This document shows, piece after piece, positions 8,445-15,383 of a stretch of 64,000 nt of DNA. Origin of the DNA: Verrucomicrobiota bacterium (GTDB lineage: Bacteria > Verrucomicrobiota > Kiritimatiellia > UBA8416 > JABMPJ01). Where the stretch lies: contig JABGQM010000009.1 in assembly GCA_018648805.1 (NCBI GenBank), positions 29,415-93,414 on the forward strand, given 5' to 3'. A model generated the notes under the pieces. That model made no database searches, had not been told where the DNA came from, and saw only the letters and a list, made by a program, of their open reading frames with translations. The position numbers were made by a program, and so were the translations under genes. Within the stretch, counting starts at the first letter, position 1. Every line of letters begins with the position of its first letter.

Positions 8445-8950
8445 GAGCGTGGCGTGGCTGGATGCTCGGACTCACGCTGCTTTTGACGCTGGCGGGCGGG
8501 TGCATGGGGTACCGGCTGGGGACGACCTTGCCGCCGGGCATCCACTCGATCTACATTCCCTCGTTCGTGAATCGGACCGGTGAACCCGAGCTTGAAGTCG
8601 CGACAACGCGCGCGGCGATACAGGAGTTTCAGAAGGACGGTACGCTGCGGCTTGGTTCTCAAGGGGGCACGGATGCCTATCTCAAGGTGACGCTGCAGGA
8701 GTTCCGGTTGGAGCCGCTACGCTATAGCGGCGACCAGGCCAAGACAACCAGTGAGTATCGCCTGGTGATCATAGCAAAGGTAAATTTCCACCGCAGCACG
8801 ACCGACGAGAGGCTCTCCAGCCGGCGTGTGCGCGGAGAGTCCACGTTCGAGCCCGGCGCCGAGCTGTCGCTGGCGAAGCTGAATGCGCTGCCCGAGGCCG
8901 CTGAAGACCTCGCCCACCACATCGTCAAGTCCGTCGTCGAGTACTGGTAG
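8441..8950 (+). CDS. lptE: LPS assembly lipoprotein LptE
   Basis: The 169-residue product has a lipoprotein signal ending in the lipobox LAGGC (cysteine 21), followed by MGYRLGTTLPPGIHSIYIPSFVNRT. The pattern GYxL...IxSIxIPxFxNxT..PxLE is characteristic of the LptE/RlpB family. LptE plugs the LptD barrel that inserts lipopolysaccharide into the outer leaflet. Later segments (ATTRAAIQEFQKDGTLRL, then alternating strands with Y/R residues) fit the family fold, and the length matches known LptE proteins. It is translationally coupled to the upstream TPR gene. The presence of lptE shows that this is an LPS-type Gram-negative cell. Confidence 0.82.
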   Translation: MRAWRGWMLGLTLLLTLAGGCMGYRLGTTLPPGIHSIYIPSFVNRTGEPELEVATTRAAIQEFQKDGTLRLGSQGGTDAYLKVTLQEFRLEPLRYSGDQAKTTSEYRLVIIAKVNFHRSTTDERLSSRRVRGESTFEPGAELSLAKLNALPEAAEDLAHHIVKSVVEYW

Positions 8951-8962
8951 CCGTGTGAAGCG

Positions 8963-9232
8963 CTACGCGGCGAAGGCGCTGTTTACGCGCAGGGCCGCAC
9001 GTGACTTACGGCGGTTGGCGTTGTTCTTCTTGATCGCACCGCGCTTAACGCCCATGTCAAGCGCTGAGCTGTAGGTGGTGTACGCCGAGACGGCGGCGGC
9101 CTTGTCATCACCTGTCACGGTCGCATAGAACTTGCGGCGTGAGGTCGTGATGCGGCTCTTTACAGATTTGTTGCCCTGACGTGCCTTTTCGGAGGTACGT
9201 AGACGTTTCTTTGCGCTCTCAATATTCGGCAT
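8963..9232 (-). CDS. rpsT: 30S ribosomal protein S20
   Basis: The 89-residue basic protein starts MPNIESAKKRLRTSEKAR, the classic S20 N-terminus, and continues with KSRITTSRRKF and a lysine/arginine-rich second half (MGVKRGAIKKNNANRRKSR). S20 binds 16S rRNA early in 30S assembly. GGAGAGGAA lies 7 bases before the ATG. A well-formed promoter (9279-9306) precedes it, consistent with a single-gene, strongly expressed unit. It converges on lptE with a 12-base gap and no obvious terminator. Confidence 0.96.
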   Translation of the reverse strand: MPNIESAKKRLRTSEKARQGNKSVKSRITTSRRKFYATVTGDDKAAAVSAYTTYSSALDMGVKRGAIKKNNANRRKSRAALRVNSAFAA

Positions 9233-9278
9233 TAGCTATTCCTCTCCCCAACCGGGGCTGATTCCCAAAAGCGCGCAC

Positions 9279-9306
9279 ATAATACCCGCGCCGCCCCATG
9301 GGTCAA
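9279..9306 (-). promoter_or_regulatory. Strong sigma-70 promoter of rpsT
   Basis: On the minus strand, TTGACC, 16 bases and TATTAT. Both boxes are close to consensus and the predicted start lies about 40 bases before the S20 ATG. Confidence 0.7.
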
Positions 9307-9335
9307 CACTTTTCGAACAACCTTCTGCCACACCG

Positions 9336-9869
9336 TCACATTTTTACGCCATTTGGGCGCTCGCCGGGATAGATCGGCTCCTGTGTGCTGGTGATGCTGT
9401 CGTTGACTGCCTCAACCCAGCGTGTGACCTGCTGCAGGGCGGTGACATCGATATCATCGAAAACGCTCGAGCGATCGGAATCGATGTCCAGCACGGCAGC
9501 CACGTTGCCGTCCTGGTCTAGAACGGGCAACACGATTTCCGCTTTGGTTGCGGCGGAACAGGCGATGTGCGACCGTGCCTGCAAGACATCATTCTCAATC
9601 TGGATGGCGGCTTCGCGAGCACAGGCACCGCAGACGCCGCGTCGGATGTCGATGGTCAGACATCCGTGCCTGCCCTGATAGGGGCCTACCTTCAATGTAG
9701 TGGCATCAACGCGCCGGTAGAACCCCACCCAGTTGAAATGGTCGAAGGCGTGGAAGAGTTCACAGGAAACCGTGGACATGACCGAGATAAGGTCGCTCTG
9801 ACCTTCGATCAAGGCCTCGATGGTGGTCAGCACCTCTTCATATGCTTTCTGCTTGGATACGTCAGTCAT
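9336..9869 (-). CDS. Free methionine-(R)-sulfoxide reductase (GAF domain)
   Basis: The 177-residue single-domain GAF protein carries all three cysteines of the fRMsr family: C70 (PYQGRHGCLTI), C80 (RRGVCG) and C104 (HIACSAATKAEIVLP). The family reduces the free R-form of methionine sulfoxide through a thioredoxin-dependent disulfide cascade. The GAF end VLDIDSD is also typical. The start MTDVSKQK is preferred; the 15 in-frame codons upstream belong to the preceding gene. It overlaps the Cys/Met lyase gene by 8 bases, so the two are coupled in translation, and a methionine link is plausible. A close paralogue lies at 31700-32161. The thioredoxin reductase at 44702 could supply reducing power. 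Confidence 0.85.
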   Translation of the reverse strand: MTDVSKQKAYEEVLTTIEALIEGQSDLISVMSTVSCELFHAFDHFNWVGFYRRVDATTLKVGPYQGRHGCLTIDIRRGVCGACAREAAIQIENDVLQARSHIACSAATKAEIVLPVLDQDGNVAAVLDIDSDRSSVFDDIDVTALQQVTRWVEAVNDSITSTQEPIYPGERPNGVKM

Positions 9870-11166
9870 TGCTCTCCCCGGATATGCTGGCCAGGGCCTG
9901 GTCCAGGTCGGCAATCAGGTCTCCGGCGTCCTCGATGCCGACGCTGATGCGCAACAGGGACTCATTGACACCAAGGCGATGCTTCACATCGTCCGGTACA
10001 TCCGAGTGCGTCATGGTGAATGGGTGTTCCATCAGACTCTCGGTGCCGCCCAGACTGACGGCGAGCTTGATGATCTGCAGATGGTCCAGCACCTGGAAGG
10101 CCTCGGCTTCACCGCCGGCGATGTCGAACGAGAATGTGGATCCCGGCGACGTGCATTGGCGCTCGTAGATCTCACGGGCCAAGGTGCCGCTCTCGATGAA
10201 ATCCAGATAGTGGACCTTGGTGACCTTCGGGTGTTGGTTCAGATAGTCGGCGATGGTCCGAGCATTGGCGGCGGATTTCTCCATCCGCACCTGCAAGGTC
10301 TCCAGGCTACGCATGATCAGCCAGCCGGTATGTGGCGAGCACATGGTGCCGAGGATGGTGCGGAATCCCATGATCGGTGCGAGTCGTTCGCGGCTGCCGA
10401 GTACAGCGCCAGCCACCAGGTCGCTGTGTCCGCCTACATACTTGGTCAGGCTGTAGACCGAGACGTCGGCACCGTGTTGCAGGGCCTGTTGCCACACGGG
10501 ACCGAGGAAGGTGTTGTCAATCACGACGATCGGGCGATGGCCTCCCTGGCGGGAAGCGATGTCGTCAGCCAATCGAGCACATTCGTGCAGGTCGACCAGA
10601 CCGTTGGTGGGGTTCGCTGGGGTCTCGGCATAAATCACCGCAACCCTCCCCTTAGGCAGAGCTTCCTCCACGGCCGGGGCCAGAGTCAGTCTCTTGAAGC
10701 CGGACTCAAACTCCACACTGTCAATGCCGAAGGCCGGCAGGATATTGCGGATCAGGTATTCACTACCTCCGTAGATGGGGGCGGAATGAACAACCACGTC
10801 GCCTGGACGCAGGTACGCCAGGAGGGTTGTGGCGATGGCCGACATGCCGCTGGAAAAGGCAAGTCCCTTTTCGGCGTCTTCCCAGAGGGCCAGACGGTCT
10901 TCCAGAAACTCCAGATCCGGGTTATTGATGCGACTGTAGATGAGTCCGAGTTCCTCGCCAGGGCTGGCTTCGCGCTTGCCGTAGGCCAGTTCAAAGAACT
11001 CTTTGCCGTGCTGGGCATTGTCGAAAACGAAGGTCGAGGTCATGAAGATGGGCGGCTTCAGGGCGCCCTCAGAGAGTGTGGGGTCATATCCATACCCCAT
11101 CATCAAGGTTGACGGATGAAGTTCCCGGTCACCCAACATTCGGTTCTTGTATGGCTTGTGTTTCAT
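9862..11166 (-). CDS. PLP-dependent Cys/Met metabolism lyase (methionine gamma-lyase / cystathionine gamma-synthase family)
   Basis: The 434-residue protein shows the Cys/Met-metabolism PLP fold: substrate loop IYSRINNPDLEFLEDRLA, FSSGMSAIATTLLAYL, IYAETPANPTNGLVDL and the PLP lysine in SVYSLTKYVGGHSD (K242). The reaction may be gamma-elimination of methionine to methanethiol, 2-oxobutyrate and ammonia, or a gamma-replacement. The position that is cysteine in classic methionine gamma-lyases reads PIYGGSEY here, with glycine, so the exact reaction is open. The long N-terminus (HPSTLMMGYGYDPTLSEGA) is typical of a longer subgroup annotated as cystathionine gamma-synthase family. It sits between a UroD/MtaA-like gene and fRMsr on one strand, suggesting methyl/sulfur metabolism. 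Confidence 0.8.
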   Translation of the reverse strand: MKHKPYKNRMLGDRELHPSTLMMGYGYDPTLSEGALKPPIFMTSTFVFDNAQHGKEFFELAYGKREASPGEELGLIYSRINNPDLEFLEDRLALWEDAEKGLAFSSGMSAIATTLLAYLRPGDVVVHSAPIYGGSEYLIRNILPAFGIDSVEFESGFKRLTLAPAVEEALPKGRVAVIYAETPANPTNGLVDLHECARLADDIASRQGGHRPIVVIDNTFLGPVWQQALQHGADVSVYSLTKYVGGHSDLVAGAVLGSRERLAPIMGFRTILGTMCSPHTGWLIMRSLETLQVRMEKSAANARTIADYLNQHPKVTKVHYLDFIESGTLAREIYERQCTSPGSTFSFDIAGGEAEAFQVLDHLQIIKLAVSLGGTESLMEHPFTMTHSDVPDDVKHRLGVNESLLRISVGIEDAGDLIADLDQALASISGESND

Positions 11167-11193
11167 GGAGTAATCGCCTCATGGTTGCCGAGT

Positions 11194-12450
11194 CTACAGG
11201 CCGCGGACATCTGCGAGTGCCTTGAACATCGCAACGACATTCTCGATTGGCGTCTGGGCCTGCACATTGTGGATCGCATCGAAGACAAAGCCGCCGCCGT
11301 CACTGAAGATCTCGACGCGTTCCCGTACTTCCCGATCGACCTCCTCCGGCGTACCGAAGGGGAGGGTCTTCTGGGTGTCGACCCCGCCCCCCCAGAAGAC
11401 GATCCGGTCACCGTAGGTCTGCTTCAAAGTCGCGGGATCCATGCCGGCGGCAGAACACTGAACCGGATTGAGAATGTCAAACCCGGCATCAATGAAGCTC
11501 TCGATAAAGGGAATCACCGCGCCGCAGGAGTGCTTAAACGTCTTCCACTTCGTATGGGCGTGGATCCAGTCGTTCACCTGTTTGTAGTAGGGCGCGTAGA
11601 GATCGTTGAAGGTCTGGACCGAACAGAACTGGGAGGTCTGGGTCCCGAAATCCGTACCGCAGACGAACACCACATCGATCACGTCACCCGCCGCTTCGTT
11701 AACGATCTCGAGATTCTTCAGCGCAATCTCACACTGCTTTTCGAAAACGGCGTGGATGTAATCCGGGCGCATAGCCGTGGCCATATACCACTCGGTGATG
11801 TCACGAATGCCCTTGGGCTTCTTCAGGAAAGGCGCCGGCACCAAGGCAATATCACCGAAGGCTGTCCCCGGCAGACTCGCCACGACGGCACGTTGGCTGC
11901 CGCGCAGGCGTTCCCCCTCCCGGCGAAACCATGCCGTCGACTCGGAATCAAGAATGGTGAAATCCTCGAGATTGTCCTCGGGGTCCAGGCTCTCTTCTTC
12001 GATGGGCGGTTGCCGGATAATGGCGTCGAAGAAGAAAGAGCCCACAGGCATACGGGCACTGGCCCCGGCTTCGAGATCGCCTTCTGGATAGATCAGCAAG
12101 TCGCCGTGGGTGTCCACCGTCGTCCGGAAGCCCTCCGGCACCAGGACGTCCTGGCCCCATGGCGTGGTGAATGGCTTCCAGTTCACATTGCGGAAGCCGA
12201 AGATAGTGCCGACCGCCGGCAGGGCGGTTGTGTCTACCTGCAGCGCGTCCTGCAGGTCCGCGTCGATCTCACCAAGCATTTGATAGGGCTCGCAGACCTT
12301 TACAGGCCGCTTTTTGAGACCGTATGCCTGCCGCAACTCCTGCACAATGCTGACATGCATGCCGCTCGTCGGGGTACTGCCCAGGTCCACACAGACGCGG
12401 TCGGGTTGCTCGTGATTCAGCGTTGCCTGTAGTCGTTCGGCGGGTGTCAT
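11194..12450 (-). CDS. Uroporphyrinogen decarboxylase / MtaA-CmuA superfamily protein
   Basis: The 418-residue protein begins MTPAERLQATLNHEQPDRV, the usual opening of the UroD/MtaA superfamily, with AGGAG 8 bases upstream. It keeps a zinc-type motif H-S-C (KTFKHSCGAVIPFIE) followed by a later cysteine (NPVQCSAAGMDP), as in methylcobamide:CoM methyltransferases, and ends with GGGFVFDAIHNVQAQTP. Canonical heme-pathway UroD lacks the zinc motif, so a corrinoid-dependent or other methyl transfer is more likely than porphyrin decarboxylation. The methyl donor is unknown. It lies 27 bases upstream of the Cys/Met lyase gene, then fRMsr, in one direction. Two other members of this superfamily are at 14151 and 32367. 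Confidence 0.8.
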   Translation of the reverse strand: MTPAERLQATLNHEQPDRVCVDLGSTPTSGMHVSIVQELRQAYGLKKRPVKVCEPYQMLGEIDADLQDALQVDTTALPAVGTIFGFRNVNWKPFTTPWGQDVLVPEGFRTTVDTHGDLLIYPEGDLEAGASARMPVGSFFFDAIIRQPPIEEESLDPEDNLEDFTILDSESTAWFRREGERLRGSQRAVVASLPGTAFGDIALVPAPFLKKPKGIRDITEWYMATAMRPDYIHAVFEKQCEIALKNLEIVNEAAGDVIDVVFVCGTDFGTQTSQFCSVQTFNDLYAPYYKQVNDWIHAHTKWKTFKHSCGAVIPFIESFIDAGFDILNPVQCSAAGMDPATLKQTYGDRIVFWGGGVDTQKTLPFGTPEEVDREVRERVEIFSDGGGFVFDAIHNVQAQTPIENVVAMFKALADVRGL

Positions 12451-12587
12451 ATTGCGGGCTCCTGTGTTATAGAGGCAAAACTGTCGGCGGGAATTGATAT
12501 CGGGAACGTGTGTGGATTCACGCCGGAATTGTGATGGGGCAGCCGTGCCTCCAAGTCTTCGTTTTCCGCTCCGCTCAGAGCGAAGAT

Positions 12588-12664
12588 TGGTCGGGGCGGG
12601 CGGATTCGAACCGCCGACCCGTTGCTCCCAAAGCAACTGCGCTACCAGGCTGCGCTACGCCCCG
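12588..12664 (-). tRNA. tRNA-Pro (anticodon TGG)
   Basis: The minus strand folds into a full cloverleaf. The acceptor stem CGGGGCG pairs with CGCCCCG, and the D arm lies in TAGCGCAGCCTGGTAGCGC. The anticodon stem GTTGC/GCAAC encloses TTTGGGA, and the T arm is GGCGG-TTCGAAT-CCGCC. The anticodon TGG reads CCA and other proline codons. CCA is genomically encoded at the 3' end (12588-12590). Confidence 0.97.
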
Positions 12665-12824
12665 ACATTCAGAAGCCGCAAACGTTACCCCCGTGGCTCG
12701 CGATGCTCAAGCGCAAACCGAGACAATTCGGCAACCCCATCCCGACCACGGCACGTCCCCAGTCCGGTCATGTCGCCCTAGTGCACTGGACGCCTGATGG
12801 GAGGGTGGGCTGCCTCGGTGGCGG

Positions 12825-12902
12825 ATGGGGTGCCGTCACGACAAGAATGAGTGGCTCAAGGGCCTGACCATCCGGGACTTTACACTGACCCCACTCAAGT
12901 AG
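12825..12902 (+). pseudogene. Possible 3' remnant of a degraded gene
   Basis: A short frame reads ...HDKNEWLKGLTIRDF then TLTPLK and stop. The composition looks protein-like (alternating hydrophobic residues) rather than random, but the frame upstream is not coding-like. It lies in the 318-base gap between tRNA-Pro and birA, where I see no other feature. It may be the tail of a lost gene; the family is not recognised. Confidence 0.2.
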
Positions 12903-12982
12903 CACAGCGGGCACAAGACGCATTGTCAGCCCTGAGACCGGACGGGGTTGACGATCTGTGTCGAGGTATCTATGGTGCCCCG

Positions 12983-13960
12983 ATGAGTGACGTGACCGAT
13001 CGGGTGCTGACCGCCTTGCGGGAACAGGACGACTGGTGTTCGGGAGAACGCATAGGCGCTTTCTTGAACATCTCGCGAGCGTCGGTCTCCAAGCATATTG
13101 CCGCCTTGCGCCGTCTGGGCTACGACATCCAGTCGGTCTCCCGACGGGGGCATCGGCTCATCACGGCCCCCAACATGCCTTATCCCGCAGAGGTGCGCCG
13201 CCATCTTCGGTCTGCCCGCATCGGGCAATGCCTGCACTATGTGCCTGACATTGATTCCACCAACACGCGGGCGGCAGCCGACGCCAAAGCAGGGGCGGCC
13301 GAGGGAACCGTGTGGGTGAGTGACCAACAGTCAGCCGGCCGGGGGCGCATGGACCGCACCTGGCATTCGGCGCCCGGTGCCAACCTGTACGCCAGCGTGA
13401 TCCTGCGCCCCTCTGTCCCTGTGAACCGTATTTCCGAGATCGGCCTGGTAGCGGCCGTTGCGATCGAGCGGGCCCTGCTCGCCTGTCACCCCGACCTGGC
13501 GGCCCTGATCAAATGGCCAAACGACATTCTGGTTGAACGCCGGAAGCTATGTGGTGTGCTCTGCGAAAGCGAAGTGGAAGCGGACGCCATCCACTTCGCC
13601 ATCATCGGTTTTGGTATCAACGTAAACGAGACCTCGTTCCCGGCGGCGTTGAAGCCGACCGCCACATCGCTCTGCCTGGAGCTGGGCAGAGAGGTGTCGC
13701 GGCCGGAGCTGCTGGCGGCCGTGCTCAACGCGCTGGATGACGCGTACGGCGACTGGCTGGCCGCTGAAGACCTTTCCCCCTTTCTCCCGTATCTGGAAGC
13801 GCATTCAGTCCTGCAGGGGCGGGACGTGACCGTTTCGACATTTAGGGAAACGCTGCGCGGCCGCGTTCAATCCATGTCGCCGAGCGGTGAGTTGATCCTG
13901 GTTCGTGACAAGCAAACCACGGTCGTATCGGCCGGCGATGTCACAGTGAGAGGCTGGTGA
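12983..13960 (+). CDS. birA: Biotin-[acetyl-CoA-carboxylase] ligase / biotin repressor
   Basis: The 325-residue protein has an N-terminal winged helix (residues about 5-65, with ISRASVSKHIAALRRLGYDI) and a biotin ligase domain. The ligase motifs are GRGRMDRTW (the biotinyl-AMP loop), ASVILRP, IKWPNDILV and CGVLCESE. A small SH3-like C-terminal domain follows (LQGRDVTVSTF). It attaches biotin to carrier proteins such as acetyl-CoA carboxylase, and the HTH domain suggests it also represses biotin genes. I chose the ATG giving MSDVTDRV; a longer upstream frame has no homologous character. It stands between tRNA-Pro and a UroD-like gene, all apparently separate units. Confidence 0.92.
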   Translation: MSDVTDRVLTALREQDDWCSGERIGAFLNISRASVSKHIAALRRLGYDIQSVSRRGHRLITAPNMPYPAEVRRHLRSARIGQCLHYVPDIDSTNTRAAADAKAGAAEGTVWVSDQQSAGRGRMDRTWHSAPGANLYASVILRPSVPVNRISEIGLVAAVAIERALLACHPDLAALIKWPNDILVERRKLCGVLCESEVEADAIHFAIIGFGINVNETSFPAALKPTATSLCLELGREVSRPELLAAVLNALDDAYGDWLAAEDLSPFLPYLEAHSVLQGRDVTVSTFRETLRGRVQSMSPSGELILVRDKQTTVVSAGDVTVRGW

Positions 13961-14005
13961 GCCTGTTGGATGCAACCTGTGCGGCGCTGGAGCGATCGAC
14001 GTGCC

Positions 14006-14035
14006 TGTCGGATAAAAGTGATCTCTCTGTCGGTT
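14006..14035. promoter_or_regulatory. Candidate regulatory motif TGTCGGATAA and TGTCGG
   Basis: TGTCGGATAA is followed about 10 bases later by another TGTCGG in the leader of the UroD-operon. Similar TGTCGC-ATAA motifs precede the GH65/TIM-barrel and second UroD genes. The function is inferred only from recurrence. Confidence 0.25.
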
Positions 14036-14089
14036 TTGTGTGATGTATCGGGGGTGGGGTGGGTGGTACGCTGCCTGCATGAGAAGTCT

Positions 14090-14116
14090 GTAGCCCGCTT
14101 TCGCCGAAAGCGAGGC
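14090..14116. repeat. GTAG-head REP element, single copy
   Basis: GTAG is followed by the imperfect palindrome CCCGCTTTCG-CCGAAAGCGAGGC. The same unit occurs in pairs at 15994, 21542 and 35638. This copy lies in the untranslated leader of the UroD-like gene, 35 bases before the start codon, and could form a stem in the mRNA. Confidence 0.75.
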
Positions 14117-14150
14117 ACGCTCGGTTGGGGTGATGCGTGAGGAGTGAACA

Positions 14151-15383
14151 ATGGGAAATCAGAGTGGGCGGGATGTTATACGGGAGCTTGCGCAGCGATA
14201 TGCGGAGATTGCGACGTTGTCGCGACAGCAGGAGACCGTCGATGGGTGGCGCCGCCTGAACGGACTGCAGTCAACGCGTCCGATGGTGCGCCTTGATCAA
14301 CTGCCCTGGCACGAGCTCGACTGGGGCGAGGAGAAGATGCTCAGCCGCGATGACGCGCTCCTGGGGCGAATGCCTGGGTTCTGGTCCATCGAGGGGCGTC
14401 TGCGCAGGACGATATACGCGTGGGAACATTTCAAGGCGGATATGGTCGTGCTTCCGGAAATCGGGATCGCCAAGACGGTCCGCAACGCCAGCTTGGGACC
14501 TGCGGCAGAGGTTGAGAGAGAAGGTCTCTCCCAGCATTTTGCGGAACAACTTGCCACGATCGAGGAGGTCGAGGCCCTCGAGACGCCTACGATCGAGGTA
14601 GATCCAGAGCTGGATCAGCGTCGCCTTGAGGAGCTGAGCGATGTCCTGGACGGCATCCTGCCCGTCAGGCTGACCGGCCTCCCGCGCCACAGCGGACTAT
14701 GGGATCTTATCTCCACCAAGATCTCGCCCGAACGGATGCTCTACGATCTGATCGACCGGCCGGAATTCGTCAGGGTGCTGATCGCCAAGTTTGTGGAGAT
14801 GGAGAGTGGCGTGCTGGATCAGTACGAAGAGCACGGCTTGCTGGAAGCCGCGCCTGCAGAGATCCACTGCACCGGCGGGTTCTGTGATGACCTGCCCTCC
14901 ACGGACTATGATGGCCAGAAGGCGACGGCCAAGGACACTTGGGCGATGTCGATGGCCCAGATGTTCTCCGAGGTCTCGCCGGCGATGCAGGACGAGTTCG
15001 ATATCAAGCCGCTCAAACCCCTCCTGGAGCGTTATGGGCTGGTCTACTACGGCTGCTGCGAGCCGTTGCACAAGAAGATCGAAATTGTGCGCCAGATCAA
15101 GAACGTGCGCAAGATCTCCATGAGCCCCTGGGCCAACAAGGAAATCGGTGCCGAAAAGATCCATGGTGACTATGTGTTCTCCGCGAAACCGAATCCGGCA
15201 CATGTGGCCATGTTCGCGTTCGATGCGGATCTGGTCCGCAAGGATCTGACCGAGACGGTGGAGATCTGTCGCCGCCACAACACGCCGTGCGAACTGATCT
15301 TGAAGGATGTCAGCACGGTCTGCAATGAGCCCGGGCGTCTGACCGAATGGGAGGCGATTGCCATGGAAGTGGTCGGCGCGTAG
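14151..15383 (+). CDS. UroD-superfamily protein of unknown function
   Basis: The 410-residue protein starts at an ATG with GAGGAGTGA 5 bases upstream. It shows the loose pattern of the UroD/MtaA TIM barrel: a central region with PEFVRVLIAKFVEMESGVLDQY and a C-terminal YYGCCEPLHKKIEIVRQI, then ISMSPWANKEIGAEKIHGDYVFSAKPNP, a barrel end resembling methyltransferase members. The conserved GCCEP cysteines could bind a metal. It is not a canonical heme UroD. Its stop codon directly abuts the start of the next gene, beginning a run of four co-directional genes with sulfatase and GH2. A role in handling a methylated or modified sugar product is a guess from context only. Confidence 0.6.
   Translation: MGNQSGRDVIRELAQRYAEIATLSRQQETVDGWRRLNGLQSTRPMVRLDQLPWHELDWGEEKMLSRDDALLGRMPGFWSIEGRLRRTIYAWEHFKADMVVLPEIGIAKTVRNASLGPAAEVEREGLSQHFAEQLATIEEVEALETPTIEVDPELDQRRLEELSDVLDGILPVRLTGLPRHSGLWDLISTKISPERMLYDLIDRPEFVRVLIAKFVEMESGVLDQYEEHGLLEAAPAEIHCTGGFCDDLPSTDYDGQKATAKDTWAMSMAQMFSEVSPAMQDEFDIKPLKPLLERYGLVYYGCCEPLHKKIEIVRQIKNVRKISMSPWANKEIGAEKIHGDYVFSAKPNPAHVAMFAFDADLVRKDLTETVEICRRHNTPCELILKDVSTVCNEPGRLTEWEAIAMEVVGA

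Noticed and set aside
9820..11112. 430-codon open frame opposite the Cys/Met lyase
   Set aside because: The composition is not protein-like and it is fully antisense to a gene with PLP-enzyme motifs; GC-rich codons leave long open shadows.
11167..11193. SAM or cobalamin riboswitch before the Cys/Met lyase
   Set aside because: The gap is only 27 bases, too short for either.
11116..12432. 438-codon open frame opposite the UroD/MtaA-like gene
   Set aside because: No motif, antisense to a recognised gene with a good ribosome site.
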